Assembly: GCA_028023455.1 (NCBI GenBank)
Contig: JAQFVV010000455.1
Span: 126,001-190,000, forward strand
DNA length: 64,000 nucleotides
Reading direction: 5' to 3'
Source: Epiperipatus broadwayi
Taxonomy: Eukaryota; Onychophora; Udeonychophora; Euonychophora; Peripatidae
Shown: in pieces, positions 1 through 12,299 of the stretch
Position numbering within the stretch: position 1 is the stretch's first letter
How the letters are laid out: each line of letters begins with the position of its first letter
The notes under the pieces: generated by a model
The model's input: only the letters and a program-made list of their open reading frames with translations
Told to the model about the DNA's origin: nothing
Database searches by the model: none
Translations under genes and position numbers: made by a program

Positions 1-2758
1 AAAAAATATTATAGGCACAATCGCAGTGATAGACAAATTAGTGTAGGTTACATTTAGTTTAATTAAGATATTTGTAAAGATGTAGGCAAGTTATACAAAT
101 GATATAAATTTAGAAAATTACATTAGATTATTGTTTGCTAGCTTTAAATTTTTAAGTAAAAATTTTGGATTTAGAAATAGTTCATAAACACAGAGCTCTG
201 CGGTTAGAGATTGGCATTAATGATTACTTGCTGGCTGGATAAGGTGTTGGCTTTCAGATATCATGGTAGTCTTCTTGAGCAGGCTGTGACTGGAGCTTTT
301 TTGTGGCAGCTCCGGTGGTTGAAGCATCACCTGGAAGTGAATCACACCACTCTGTGGGTTTAGAAGCACCAATCGCCTTTCTCCAGTCAGATCTTTCAAA
401 GATCAATCTGACATGGGTTAGGTATAGCAAAGCTGTTCTAAAATTAATGATTCCCCTCTCAAGCTCAAAATATACTCTATTTATACTTTTATTTCAAAGT
501 ACTTGACTAAAAAAGAACATTTCACCTGAAAAGCCATTAACTCTTAAAATATCACACTAAATTGTAAGATTTCCCAATTTGATCAAAAATACATTTGTTT
601 AGGCTTTCCATGACGTTGCAAATCCTCCTCCAGGTGTCAAATAGTTTTGCTACAGTGATTTTAATGAATACACTTTCACCATAAACAAATTTGAATATAG
701 AAATTATCAATTTTCAAACTTTGATTTAACCACAGGTGTGGTGGTTTAAATGCAAATCTGTTTATGGCTAACTTTTTAATTAATTTAATTAAAAACTTTT
801 TGCTCTTTTACAAAAATAAAATCATGCCACTCTATATATATATTATTATATAAGGTGAATCATACATCCACATACAAATTTACATTTACTAAATTTAATA
901 AATTGGCGTTTCTACTATTTAAAAATTATAATATAAAGCATTTCTTTATAAAATATAAAATTTAAACAATTATATTATCTGTAATATCTACTAGCCTATG
1001 TATGTACAACATTTATTCGTATGTGCATATATAATGCTGTGCACCCAGCCATGATATAAAGGTTTATACATTTATTTATTAAAATATTCCATTTTAATAG
1101 GGTTTGAACCCAGCACAGATAGGTTTGGTGGTTAAATTAAAATGTGCAATGAGAAGGGCTTGAACCTGATCGTTGCAATACTTATATGCATATATATCCA
1201 TGATAAGTCAAATTTTATATATTTTTAAAAAAAATAATAAATAAATAATCTTATTTCTGAGAATATAAGGTTTTCTTTTAATAGACATTGAAATGATAAA
1301 AGCAAATAAAATTTGGTATTAATTAAAAAAATAAATACATAAATTACAATATATTCTGCTTCTATTCTTTTTTTTTCTACTTAGAACAGGCTCAAGGTTT
1401 TAAATGTCTTGTTACTGATGATAGGAGGATTTTTATTTTGACATCTTCTTTATATAGCAGTTGTGTAAACAGACAGGTAATTTTAAATAGGCAGGCATTT
1501 TTAACAGGTAGTTCACAATAGGATCAGAAGATGAGATGAGAAATCCAGTATTCTATAGAACATTTATACTTCCATATGGTTTTCTTTAATCAAATTACTC
1601 ACCAGCATTCTGTCCATATAGTATTCCATGTGATACATAATAATAAATGTATTCCTTAGGATTGATTGCTGTATTCAGCAATTAATTATAGTTATACAGT
1701 TCTGTTATCATCAATCTAGAGTTTTCTTAGGATGGAGTTTCAACTGAAACTCTTTCTCACCTAAATTTTTTTTTAAGAAATAAAAGTAACCTCTTAAACA
1801 AAACCTATCTGTTCCTAACTGGAAAAAGAACTTTGTCTTGATTGGAAAGATCTATCAAAGACAATTAATTCCCTACTCACTTTTTTAAAAAAATTGTACC
1901 TTTTATAAAACACGAAATAGAATATTCAAAATAAGATCATGTTTTTTTATATGTCTATACTTTTTCCCCTCAATTTAATTACTAGATAAGTGTTCTAATT
2001 AATTAATAACAGGAAGATTACAAAACGACAAAAATGTTACATAATGACAAATATATTGCAGGAAATAACTTATCTAATCAATACTTTCAAAGTTACTAAA
2101 ACTTTGTGAGAAACAAAATTCTAAATATGTGAAAAAAATACTAAATATGTGAAAAAAATTTACTAATCTTCAATTTCCATTTTCTAATTAAATCCTGTCT
2201 TGTGATAAATTTTTAAAGAAAAATTTTTTAATCTCGGAGTGATTAAAATAAAATAAAAATACATATATATTTTTTTCTTAAATCATTGACAGAAAAAAAA
2301 AATCAATTTATAAGTAATATTTTTTTGTTTCTTTTGCAAATAATGTATAAACACCATGGGCGTGTATAACAAATGACATGTAAACATCATGGGTGTGTAT
2401 ATATATAAGTTTACAGACATATATTTCCATATTATTTTTAATTTCTATTTTGGATTCTTTATTTCAAATTTTAAAAAAAACTATGTACATTTATGACTGT
2501 GTAATTTTATAGAAAGAGCATGCTAGTATAAACTTGTGATGAGGTATGATCACCATCATCCCCATGACAACGTATATATAAAGAGAGAGAAGGATAAATA
2601 AAAAATATTGTATTTGAAATTCTAAATTGGGTACAAGAGATTTTAAAAATCTATTTAACTATACCATATACTTCCAAATTCTTTTAGTATCTTTATGATG
2701 ATAAAAAATTCATGTCCAAAACACCAATATGAAATATATACATATAGGATTCACGCCT
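1..2758. other. AT-rich DNA without a recognisable gene
   Basis: I see no coding region here. The two short frames around 217-506 overlap on opposite strands and resemble no family I know. A 20-bp duplication lies at about 2116-2157, and a looser duplicated pair, each holding a catgggygtgtat motif, at about 2353-2402. The rest is A/T-rich with short TA runs. Confidence 0.6.
1098..1172 (-). repeat. possible tRNA-derived repeat fragments
   Basis: Read on the minus strand, two B-box-like words occur (at 1156-1169 and 1100-1111), each close to GGTTCAANCCC. They are about 50 bp apart. No convincing A box or cloverleaf is visible, so this could be a worn SINE dimer or chance. Confidence 0.2.
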
Positions 2759-2794
2759 CACTCACTCACACACACACACATATATATATATATA
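2759..2794. repeat. CA/TA microsatellite
   Basis: A short CA run passes directly into a TA run. Confidence 0.8.
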
Positions 2795-2940
2795 GGAAGG
2801 GGGAGTTACTATGTATTTCTAAATTCTTTTTAATATATTTATAATAATAAAAAAATCAGAGCAAACCATTAGTTTGTAATATCTACCTATAATATTCACA
2901 GAATCTGGAAACTTTATTAGCACATATATATAGGCAGAAT

Positions 2941-3045
<105 letters not shown>

Positions 3046-3279
3046 AAAGAAAATGAATATTGCAAATGAAGTTCTAAATTGGATGCAAGAGATTTTAAGA
3101 AATCAATGTATTTATCTATATCATACATTCACAAATTCTTTCAGGCCCAAAACACCAGCTTGTAATAACTAATTATAACATTCACAGAACCTGAAAACTT
3201 TATCAGCACGATTATGTGTACAGAGAGAGAAAGACAAAGGGAATGAATATTGCTATTGAAGTTCTAAATTGAATTTTAA

Positions 3280-3375
3280 AAATTTCCAAGAAATTTAGAA
3301 AAAGATCACAAGCGAGGCGAATCAATGGGGTGGAGAAGGTTTCCGAAATAATGCAGAGAAGAAAAACTATATATA
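3280..3375 (+). pseudogene. decayed RTE-type LINE, 3' coding end
   Basis: Translation in broken frames gives a PR-N-LEKDHKRG-like stretch followed by a Trp-Arg-Arg-like block and CREEK. This is the pattern of the C-terminus of RTE-clade LINE ORFs (PRDYKR..., RW.DEI, W.R.A.DR). It resembles the better copy at 30655-30885. Only about 30 codons remain and the frame is broken, so it is dead. The assignment rests on motif similarity read by eye. Confidence 0.4.
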
Positions 3376-3616
3376 AAAAAAAATTGGTTTAAATCCATAT
3401 ATGTAAAATAAATTCATATATCTCTACATGTATGAGCTATGCTTTAATATTATTTTCTAATAAAATTTTACTTAGATATTCAAAAATTTTAAAAATAAAT
3501 ATTTGCACATGCGTAAATTAACGTCTAGTTCATTTATAAGAAACAACTGTCTGATGTCGGTATATATATTTTCTAATTTAATAAGAGGTGACATTTAAAA
3601 CCTTGAAAGCTTTTTA

Positions 3617-3697
3617 GCTTTTTTTATGTGTCAAATACATTGACCGGGAAGCAAACCCAGGCCAGCTTGGAAGGCCGCTAGGCCACCAATGCTTGAC
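3617..3697 (-). mobile_element. short tRNA-derived SINE (class II tRNA-like), degraded copy
   Basis: On the minus strand this begins with tcaagcattggtggcc, an A-box-like TGGCCTAGCGGCC. It has a B-box region GGGTTTGCTTCCCGG and ends near tgacacat. It is the same family as the copies at 10225, 19422 and 50196, but more diverged. The A box resembles Ser/Leu-type tRNAs. Confidence 0.65.
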
Positions 3698-3699
3698 AA

Positions 3700-5440
3700 A
3701 GCTTTTTAACTTAAACTAACAAATGTTGTAAATTCAGTAATAAAATACCTGAAACAAAAAACTATATATAGGCCTTAAGTAAAATATCAATATTTTAAAT
3801 AACTTATTTTTTAAATAAAATGCTTTGAACTTTAAAATATGATACAAAATGAGAACATAAATTCGAAGAGTTTATTCATTCACCATTTTTGTTTGTAAAA
3901 ATCTATTTAGCTACACCATACACTTACAAACTTTTTTACTACGTTTAAGATAATAAGAAAATCAGACCCAAAACATCAGTGTATAATATTTAACTATAAC
4001 ATATAAGGAATCTGAAAACTTTAACACGCACACACACATAGAGTCACCATTCATTTCCAAATTGTTTTTACTATCTTTGTTGACAAATTCACGTCACCTT
4101 CTCATATCACTGGAATATTATTCAGCTTATTCGTAGTGGAAAGTATACATACATATTAAATTATAATTTTAATTAATAAAATAAAATTAACAAACTCCAC
4201 ATAAACCCACTTTGCACACTATTTTAAAATCTATTTTTTCTACTTCAGTTCTCACATCTAGAGTGAACTTGAGTAATCAATAGATATCAGCCATCTAGTG
4301 TGAACTTCAGTAATTAATAGATGCCAGATAATAATGTTTAATAAATCCATCTCCAATGTGATCATGTCTTACATTAAATATTAGAACTCAAATAGAAGAA
4401 ATAGATTTGCAATATAGGTAGTATTTTAAATATAAAAATAATTGTGAGAATATCTTGTGTAGGGGGTCATGTGACATTAAGGAACACTAGTAGTATTGAA
4501 GCATTTAATCAAATTGTTTATTAATGCTTTCTTATCTGGAATTTTGAAATACTGATTTAATGTTGTTGTGGTCATCATTAAATCTATCTCTATTGCACTT
4601 TAATGAAGATTTTATAAAAAAAATATAACAAATATAAAATAAAAAACAATAAAGAAAACACAAACTACTGAATAAAGATAGTTGGGAAAACAGGGAAAAT
4701 CAATTATAAATTTCAGGGTAAGAGAGAAATTATAATTAGTAGATTGAAAAGATTATGGCTACCTATGGCATGACAGACTTATCAAACACATATTCCCAAA
4801 TTAGGGTCCAAGCAACAGACAATCAAATAACTTTATTGCTTAGAAGTTTGTAAGATGTTTGAGTTCAGAAGTCATGGAATTGGAATTGATTTGAGGAGCT
4901 TACAGTGTATTTGAATTTCTTATGAATTACCAAGAAATAAAATCATTTGATATAACATATATTACTAGAAGCCATTTTCATTAACTTAATTGAGGCATGT
5001 ATTGTAAGTTTGAATAACCAATGTTACTAATAAAGTGAATAACACTTTTTTTGGAAATTGCACAAGTGTTGTGATGATGGTGTGCACAACCATATTTGAT
5101 GTAATTAAGGAAGTTTCCAGAAGTGAACTAGAAATCTATAGGATCAGAGTTGTAATACCCAAGTAACCATGTATCAATATCTCTACATATAGTAAAGGTA
5201 TGTACTTGTTATTGAATGACTGATAAGTATTGTCATTGGTATAATAATCCATTTTAAGTTAAAACATGCTTTAAGGAGTTATCAGACATGTCTTTTTCCA
5301 GTCTAATAACATAAGCATATTTATTGAGGTTCTGACGATGGTTTTTTTTTTCAAAAAAATAGAAAAACTATAGATTATCCTGCAATATGTTATTAAATTG
5401 AAATCATGCTTTACATAATAAATTATAATATTACCTTTGA
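3700..5440. other. AT-rich DNA, no gene seen
   Basis: Nothing was recognised beyond short A/T runs. A short CA tract lies near 4029-4038, and a local duplicated pair of phrases (containing ctagtgtgaac/ctagagtgaac) at about 4258-4325. Confidence 0.5.
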
Positions 5441-5449
5441 ACTACTTAA

Positions 5450-5862
5450 ACATCTCATGATCATCATTTCTTATGCTTACTCATGCTGGTCAAATGATGA
5501 TGATGACTATGATTATTAAAACACCAAAGACACCAAAAGGTATATTGATTTGAATTCAAATTTGAATAACTATACAAATGAATGGTCTTGGACTAAAAAC
5601 AGTATTGTGCTTTCATTTTGGATTCATAATTTTATAGTTAACTAAAAAGTTAAAAGATGGCTGTTAGATGGTTGCATTAGATTCAAAGATTTAGGCACAG
5701 CACTTTCAGCCTCTTTACTGATGAAGGCCATAAGCTAAAAACTAGTCTATGGATATTGGATGAGTAGGCACTAAATAGGGATTTTGATTCACTAATTTTC
5801 TAGCATCCATTGATTGCTATGGCTTGCATTGGGTGACATTGCTATATGAAAAGAATTGTTAC
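5450..5862 (+). repeat. HR2 repeat copy, hammerhead-bearing family, degraded
   Basis: This matches the HR2 copy at 63131-63617 along most of its length. Shared parts are the caccaaagacaccaaa stretch, the ggatattggatgagtargc block and the catccattgattgctatgg block. Its ribozyme region (5705-5758) keeps CTGATGA at 5718-5724 and the palindrome ACTAGT at 5741-5746 followed by C. The invariant G of GAA is A, so this copy is predicted inactive. No coding potential. Confidence 0.7.
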
Positions 5863-6574
5863 TGTTCTAATATTACCTTTATGGATAAGATTTTCAGATT
5901 TTTCTTCTCATCTTTTATATAACATCCAATTAAAACTCTTACTAAAGTCATCAATTGGTTAGTTCCTTGGGCTTATGTAAGGAAACACTAAAAAATGAGC
6001 TGAACTACAATCTAGAAACCTTTAGCCTTCAAATCTCTCTTCATTATTTGGAATAAAATACACAAGACTTGTAAAACTTTTGTAACAAATATAGTGCTTT
6101 TTTATACATATGCTAATTTTACATGAACTCCTTTTTAAAAATATTTATCTAATGTTGTCCTGGAGAAAAAAAAGTGATTCTTATTCTCATTAATGTTTTT
6201 TTTTTTTCAAGACTAAGAATTAGATATTTTAACAGCACACATGCACGGAAGCATTATTTCAATAAATATTAGGGTTTGTGAAAGTAACATCTGTTTTTTA
6301 ATTGGCTCGTTGTAAAATACTCATTGGAGTCTAATGAAGCCATTTATACTTAATTGGCCATTTGTACTTAAAAAAAATTATTATGTATTATATTTCTTAA
6401 AATGTTGATTTGTTTCAGTACTTTTTCAAATGCAATTGACAAAATGGTAAATATTGTAAGTTTATTACAATTTCAACACCTTATACTGAAATCACATTAA
6501 TATATAGAATTCATGCTTTGTATTGTAACTTGTATAATACATTATGAGCTAATATACAGATGGATTACTTTAGC
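5863..6574. other. AT-rich DNA, no gene seen
   Basis: No repeat family or coding signal was recognised apart from A/T tracts. Confidence 0.5.
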
Positions 6575-6588
6575 TTATATATATATAT

Positions 6589-6619
<31 letters not shown>

Positions 6620-6620
6620 T
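6575..6620. repeat. (TA)n(GATA)n microsatellite
   Basis: A TA run passes into about seven GATA units. Confidence 0.95.
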
Positions 6621-6672
6621 CTTGCTGGGCATTTACAATAACTTCCATTTTAATTTTATCAACAATTAAGCT

Positions 6673-6679
6673 GTTGTTG

Positions 6680-6772
<93 letters not shown>

Positions 6773-6810
6773 TTGTTATTGTTATTATTATTATTGTTAT
6801 TATTATTATT
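6673..6810. repeat. compound trinucleotide microsatellite (GTT/ATT/AGT)
   Basis: There are successive blocks of GTT, ATT, a long AGT block (about 6721-6770), then mixed GTT/ATT. The poly-Asn/poly-Thr frame on the minus strand is an artefact of this repeat. Confidence 0.95.
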
Positions 6811-7551
6811 AACTATTGCTTCCATTTAATATTTAGGATTTGTTAAAGTAAGATGTGGTATTTAACCTCTGATGGGTTGCAGTGATTTCAGACTGGTGTA
6901 CAAAATTGTACTGAATGATAGTATACAGAATTCATGTTCTGCATTGTAACATGTTACTAAATTGACTGCTTAAATATGATGCAAATTAAAGTATATAGGC
7001 CATCTGTACTTTTTCATTTATTGATGAGTTTGTATTAATTTAGGTGTAGTTTACTGGAGGTTTACAATAACAAGTACTTTAGATATTAGAGCTATGATTA
7101 TTAATATTTACATTGAATGTAATACAAAATACTTATGAAATAAAAACATATTATTATATAACATTTTATTATTTCAATATTTTTGAGTCAGTGAATGAGA
7201 CTGAGCATTCAGATAATAAAGTATCCTCTACTGAGTAGTAGTTTAATGATATTTTTTATTTACTAATTTTTTTAAGTAAATAATAAAATATCATTATATA
7301 ACAGCAATAGTCATATTTATTTTACATATAATAATAATGCATAAAATTTTTTTCAGCATATATTTTATGCCCTTTCTGATGTAATTCTAATCTATTTTAA
7401 AGTTTTAATTTACATTTTATAAACAGCAATAGAACTAATAATAAAATTATGATAAAGCAATCCAAATACATATAAATGTAACAAAAGTAAAATATGTCAA
7501 TTATACAACATGTAACAATCGCACCTTTACCACAGTTAGTGATGGATGTAT
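6811..7551. other. AT-rich DNA, no gene seen
   Basis: No coding region or known repeat was recognised. Confidence 0.5.
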
Positions 7552-8285
7552 ATGTGATTTGAAATACAGTCATTTTTCATATACCTGGAGCTTAATTGTA
7601 TCTATAGGGGATTGGAACACAGGCATTTAAGCAGCCTTCAACTTTCCACACTATCTCATACCATTGATACACATGACCACACAAATATAAAAAGATAAAT
7701 AATTACCAATATATGTATTTCATGCTGAACCAGCACTCATCAGTTGGTACAGATTATCATCTCCCACAGACACACATATAATCAGTGTTTGGTTTCTATT
7801 AAGATAGCAAATCTGTATTCTTTGATGGACAGGCTTGAATCTACTCCAACTGCCAACTCTTCAGCCATCCATACCATTGAAAATCTGAGGATGGAAAGCC
7901 CAAATCCCATGCTGATGCCAATATTATTGCCATGTTCATGTTGATGTCAAGTCACTCTGACCCCTCATGTATAGGATCTTATCCACTTAAATACATAGAA
8001 GAGATATGAGCAGGATGCAGGTTTAATGGGTAAGATTTGAAATACAGGCATTCTTCATATACCTGGAGCTTAATTGTAACTATAGGGGATTTGAACACAG
8101 ATTTTCAAGCACCCTTCAACTGACCACACTATCTCATATCACTGATACACATGACCACACACATGTAAAAAAGTTAAATAATCACCAATATATGTATTTT
8201 GTGTGGGATCAGTACTCACCAGTTGGTCCAGATTATCATCTCCCACATGCATACATATATATAATCAGTCCTCAGTTTAAATTAA
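7552..8285 (-). repeat. HR1 hammerhead repeat, about 1.5 tandem units on the minus strand
   Basis: The phrase starting gatttgaaatacag recurs at 7556 and 8034, giving a 478-bp period. Each unit, read on the minus strand, holds a hammerhead motif, then tRNA-like A/B boxes. The B box is GTGTTCMAATCCCC, at about 7603-7616 and 8088-8101. A non-coding tail with a ggatggctgaagagttgg block follows. The first unit's ribozyme core is intact (7698-7758). The second is mutated (CTGGTGA, helix II broken). The array abuts an inverted plus-strand unit at about 8286. Confidence 0.85.
7698..7758 (-). ncRNA. type I hammerhead ribozyme motif (HR1)
   Basis: On the minus strand, CTGATGA (7737-7743) is followed by helix II GTGCT-GGTTC-AGCAT and then GAA (7719-7721). 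A largely self-complementary 8-mer ATACATAT (7711-7718) comes next, with A at the cleavage position (7710). Helix I has an inner CCAA/TTGG (7744-7747 with 7706-7709). The outer part is weaker in this copy than at 29119. All invariant core residues are present. Confidence 0.7.
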
Positions 8286-8755
8286 GGGTGCTTGAAAGTT
8301 TGTGTTCAAGTTCCCTATAGTTACAATTATGCTCCATATATATATGGAAAAAATCTTACACATTAAGCATGCATCCTGCCCATACATTTTCTATGTTTTT
8401 AAATAGATATGATCCTATACATGAGCAGTCAGAGTGAAGAGGTTAACATGGGCATGGCAATAATATTGGCTCCAACATGGGATTTGAGATTTTGGTCATC
8501 AGATTTTCAAGGGTATGGATGGCTGAAGAGTTGGGCATTGGAATAGATAAAGCCTGTCCATTAAAGTATGAAGATTTGCTATCTTAATATAAACTAAGCA
8601 CTGATTATATATGTGTGTGTAGTAGATGATAATCTGGACCAACTGATGAGTGCTGGTTTAGCACAAAATATCTATATTAGTGATTATTTATCTTTTCTAT
8701 GTGTGTGTAGTCATGTGTATCAGTGGTATGAGATAGTGTGATTAGTTGCTTATAT
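8286..8755 (+). repeat. HR1 hammerhead repeat, one plus-strand unit
   Basis: This is the reverse complement of the neighbouring minus-strand units. It starts inside the B-box region (gggtgcttgaaag...gtgttcaag) and ends in the A-box region of the next unit (tatcagtggtatgagatag). The ribozyme at about 8629-8685 keeps CTGATGA (8643-8649) and a perfect GTGCT/AGCAC helix II, but GAA reads AAA, so activity is doubtful. With 7552-8285 it forms a divergent foldback. Confidence 0.85.
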
Positions 8756-9229
8756 TAGGGCTTGAGTATATTGGTACCTAACGTTATAATTGACAATTAA
8801 AATGGGTAAATTTGGTTACCCTATCACAGGAGGACAGGGTCTAATTTTTAACTACATGTGACTAGTCATCTGTTAATTATAAATAAATGTAAATCCACTA
8901 TTATTAAACACTAAAAACCTTTATCTCCAATTATGCACTGCTTTTTATAACTATTATAAATGTCCACGCATTCATCCATGCATAAATGTTTTAATAGCTT
9001 AAGTGAATCTTACATTTAGAATGTATTCTATATACATCAATTCTTACTGATATAAGCAAGGTTGGTAGGAGTTGTCGTATATATGCATACACTCTAAGCT
9101 TAAGACTCACTTAAGCTTTTAAGACTCTTACTAATGGATGACTACATGGAGATTTATAATAGTTACAAAAACCGTGCATGAGCAAGGTTGATTTCTTTCT
9201 TCACAAAAACAGATTTTCCAGCACTTAGT

Positions 9230-9557
9230 AATAAGATTTGAAATACCAGGCACTCTTATACTTGGAACCCAATTTTAAATATAGAGGATTTGAATTCAGA
9301 CTTTCAAGCCAATCAATCATCCAACTATCTCATACTGTTAATACATATGGCAACACCCCTGCAGAAAAGATAAAAATCACCAATATATATATTTCATGCT
9401 GACTCAGCTCTCATCAGTTGGTCCAGATTATCAACTCCCATACACATATATCATCAGTGCTCAGTTTATATTAAGATAGAAAATCCTTATACTTCAGTGG
9501 AGAAGGCTTCAATCTACTCCAACCTCCAACTCTTCAGCCATCGATACCATTGATATC
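9230..9557 (-). repeat. HR1 hammerhead repeat, partial minus-strand unit
   Basis: This runs from the gatttgaaataccagg phrase through the B-box, A-box and ribozyme regions into the cagccatcgataccattga block, all on the minus strand. It abuts an inverted HR1 segment at about 9557-9560, the same divergent arrangement as at 8286. Confidence 0.8.
9372..9432 (-). ncRNA. type I hammerhead ribozyme motif (HR1)
   Basis: CTGATGA (9411-9417), helix II with GCT/AGC pairs, GAA (9393-9395), palindromic ATATATAT (9385-9392) and A at the cleavage position (9384). Helix I has CCAA/TTGG (9418-9421 with 9380-9383) and an outer GATAATC side. The invariant core is intact. Confidence 0.65.
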
Positions 9558-9895
9558 ATTGGACATGATAACAATATTGGCATCGGCATGGAATTTGGGA
9601 AATCTATCATCAGATTTTCAATGGTATGGATGGCTGAAAAGTTGGAGGTTGGAGTAGATTGAAGCCTGTACATTTAAGTATAAGGATTTGCTCTCTCAAT
9701 ATAAACTGAGCACTGATTGTATATATGTATGGGAGATGATAATCTGGACTACGTGATGAGTGCTGATTCAGCACAAAATATGTATATTGGTGATTATTTA
9801 TCTTTTCTGCATGTGTGTGGTCATATGTATCAGTAGTATGAGATAGTGAGATAGGTTGAATTGGCTTGAAAGTCTGAATTAAAATTTCCTATATT
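9558..9895 (+). repeat. HR1 hammerhead repeat, partial plus-strand unit
   Basis: Holds the gatttt...ggtatggatggctg block, then the ribozyme region at about 9736-9790, A-box (tatcagtagtatgagatag) and a decayed B-box (gaattaaaatttcc). The core is mutated (GTGATGA, and AAA for GAA). Confidence 0.75.
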
Positions 9896-9899
9896 TACA

Positions 9900-10210
9900 C
9901 TCAGTATAGTAGATTTATATTGAAACATTATAATTGTAAATTGTTTTAAGGAGTGAAATGATTCTATGCATTACGCCGTTAATATTCAACTTTATATAAT
10001 TAAAGATTACTAAATATAAGTTTAAAATATCATTTATTTGCTCAAATTTAAATCAATACTCTCATAATTTATTTCTGACAATGGAAGCTATTAAAATAAT
10101 ACCCTTTAGTATTGGCCAAAACAAAAAATGCAATTGTTTGATTATTAAACTTCATTAATATTACATTTCTTTATCAAATATTTATTTAATTTCACTGTAT
10201 TTATATAAAA
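9900..10210. other. AT-rich DNA, no gene seen
   Basis: Nothing was recognised. Confidence 0.5.
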
Positions 10211-10336
10211 GAAATACAATTGTGGTCAAGCATTGGTGGTCGAGAGGTCAGGAACAGCTGCTTTACAAGCAGTTGTCCCGGGTTAGCGTGTTCGCTTCCT
10301 GGCTGATGCTATGACACATGGGGAAATACAATTGTG
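10211..10336 (+). mobile_element. short tRNA-derived SINE with 14-bp target-site duplication
   Basis: The body (10225-10322) has an A-box TGGTCGAGAGGTCAG, an anticodon-arm-like ctgctttacaagcag, a degraded B-box region (gtgttcgcttcc) and the tail tgctatgacacatgg. It is flanked by a perfect direct repeat GAAATACAATTGTG at 10211-10224 and 10323-10336, which shows insertion by target-primed reverse transcription. At about 98 bp it is short for a SINE. The LINE partner is unknown. Confidence 0.85.
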
Positions 10337-11194
10337 AAAAAAAGTAATGTCAATATTGGTAATTATTAAAATAAAAAATTTTGATAATAGAAAATAAAGT
10401 GCATCAAAATGAAATTTTAAAATGTACATTGCATCAGTTAATTTTCCAATTTTAAATGAACATATGAGTTAAATTGTTTTCTTCAACCTGTATTTTAATG
10501 AATAGTGAATTAGAAAATATTTTCTCACTACTTAATTAAAAAACAAAATGGTGGTTCAGCAAAGAGAAAATCATATATATATATTCAAAACCCCATTATG
10601 GTTACCAAAATGATTTTATATAGTATACGTACAATTTTTTTAATAATATGCTTAATAAAATGCTTATTCATTAATTAACACTATTTTCAATTTAAGCCTT
10701 AATTTCTCAATCCAATTTTTAGATATTTTGTGTTTATAGATTACAAATTAATTGTTTCCTCATAAGAACTCATTGAAATTGCTTATTTTTAATGCAATGT
10801 CATTGATTTACAGTGCATTTTAGGAATTCGTTGTTCTCGCTAGCTGGGATAAAGGTATATACAATATGTACAAAAAGTATACTATATAAAGATATAATTT
10901 TCTATTCATTTTTATTGACCAATTATTAATTAAATCATCTGATGTTAACATATACATATTCAAACATTTATATCTTAATTGTAATTAATATAATAATTTT
11001 CATCTTCTTTCCTGCTATTGAATTCTTTAATGTAGTTTTAACTATTGTCTTAAATTCAGCCTTAAATTCATTTTTTTTAACTGATGGCTTGACAGTAATT
11101 AAAATGGCATATTTATCATCCAAGTAAATAGTGTGTTCCAGTGAAAAGATAACTAGTTTCTTCTACAAGCTGTCTATAGTATATAATGCCAACC
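10337..11194. other. AT-rich DNA, no gene seen
   Basis: No gene or repeat family was recognised. The 61-codon frame at 10942-11127 is hydrophobic by A/T bias only. Confidence 0.5.
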
Positions 11195-11221
11195 ACTGAC
11201 AAGATGACTGACCTCTCTAAA

Positions 11222-11600
11222 AGCCACCTGCAGCTCCACTCTTTAATAAATGCATGTATTACATAGAAATATAGTTTATCTATTCATCACAAAAGTTTTA
11301 AAGTGCTAGAATGTCCCTATCATGAGTTATAACATGATATATCATAACATCTTGCATAACTTTATAAATCACCCTTAATGCTGTACTTGATAACCAAAAT
11401 CTTGCAAACTACTTGAAGATATTTTTCCTTTACTACCTTTCAAATACATTTGCATTTATTTCAATTATTTTAGTAGTATTTATTTTAATTTAAAGTAAAA
11501 TTTGATGCTAGTGAATTGTTCGATCAAAGGTTAAGATGTAAAACACTTTGTCACATTTCATGTAATAATTTATGATCCAGATATACTAGCATTATAATAA
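11222..11600 (+). repeat. dispersed repeat family D1
   Basis: Contains a block running from aatgcatgtattacata through a ctattcatcacaaaagtttt phrase to agtgctagaatgt. This block recurs at 12140, 17845, 22465, 27497 and, inverted, at 55615. Downstream, a ttgtcacatttcatgt phrase recurs at about 32475. No open frame, no tRNA boxes and no clear ends were seen. The type of element is unknown. Confidence 0.55.
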
Positions 11601-12137
11601 ACAGCTAAATTAGATTGTTACATATCACATGCATTGTTTCAAATATAGTGCTTCAAGTAATTTAGAGAGAAAGAACCAATCATATTTTCACTAAGTCATA
11701 TTGTGTAAGATAAATTACAAGAACAGCCATCTTTTCCTTATTCTAGAGTAAATTACATGGATATAAGGTAGGGTAATTGTATATTATTCACATTCCCAGG
11801 CTATCCTCTTAATTTGGTTTACATTAGTGAAGTAAAGCTGTTGTTAATACACTTATGTATTTAGAAACACTTTTCAAATTCTTTATATTATAAATAATTT
11901 ACTCTGAGATTTTTTAATCCAAGCAAACTTTATTTCATAGTTATGTAGATATGGCATTCTATTACATACCAAATGTAAGTCTCTTCTGCCCTTTGGATAA
12001 GTATCCTCAACATCAATAATAACATACTTCAATAAGGAATATTAATAATATAGTTTTTTTAGACATTTATAGTGTTACACTAGAAATTTACAAAATATAA
12101 CCCAATAAAAAAGATCACTTTTAATTAACTTTCCAAA

Positions 12138-12260
12138 TTACATGCAGTGCCATCTCTAAATCAATGATTACATTACATAACATAATTGTTGCTATTCCTC
12201 ACAAAAATTTCAAAGTGCTGGCATGTCTGGATAATAACTAATGATATGAAATAAGCCTCT
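12138..12260 (+). repeat. dispersed repeat family D1, copy
   Basis: Shares the catgcagtgccatctctaaa start, the attcctcacaaaaatttcaa block and aagtgctggcatgtc with the copy at 11222. Confidence 0.55.
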
Positions 12261-12299
12261 TAACAAAAACTACTACTGAAATGTTATTTTGCTGAATAT

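Noticed and set aside
6565-6825. 86-codon minus-strand frame, poly-Asn and poly-Thr
   Set aside because: Pure trinucleotide microsatellite.
7744-7944. 66-codon plus-strand frame
   Set aside because: Lies across HR1 non-coding sequence and is not kept open in the other HR1 copies.
7552-8755. CRISPR-like or bacterial direct-repeat array
   Set aside because: Units are about 478 bp with no spacer structure, and the genome is clearly eukaryotic.
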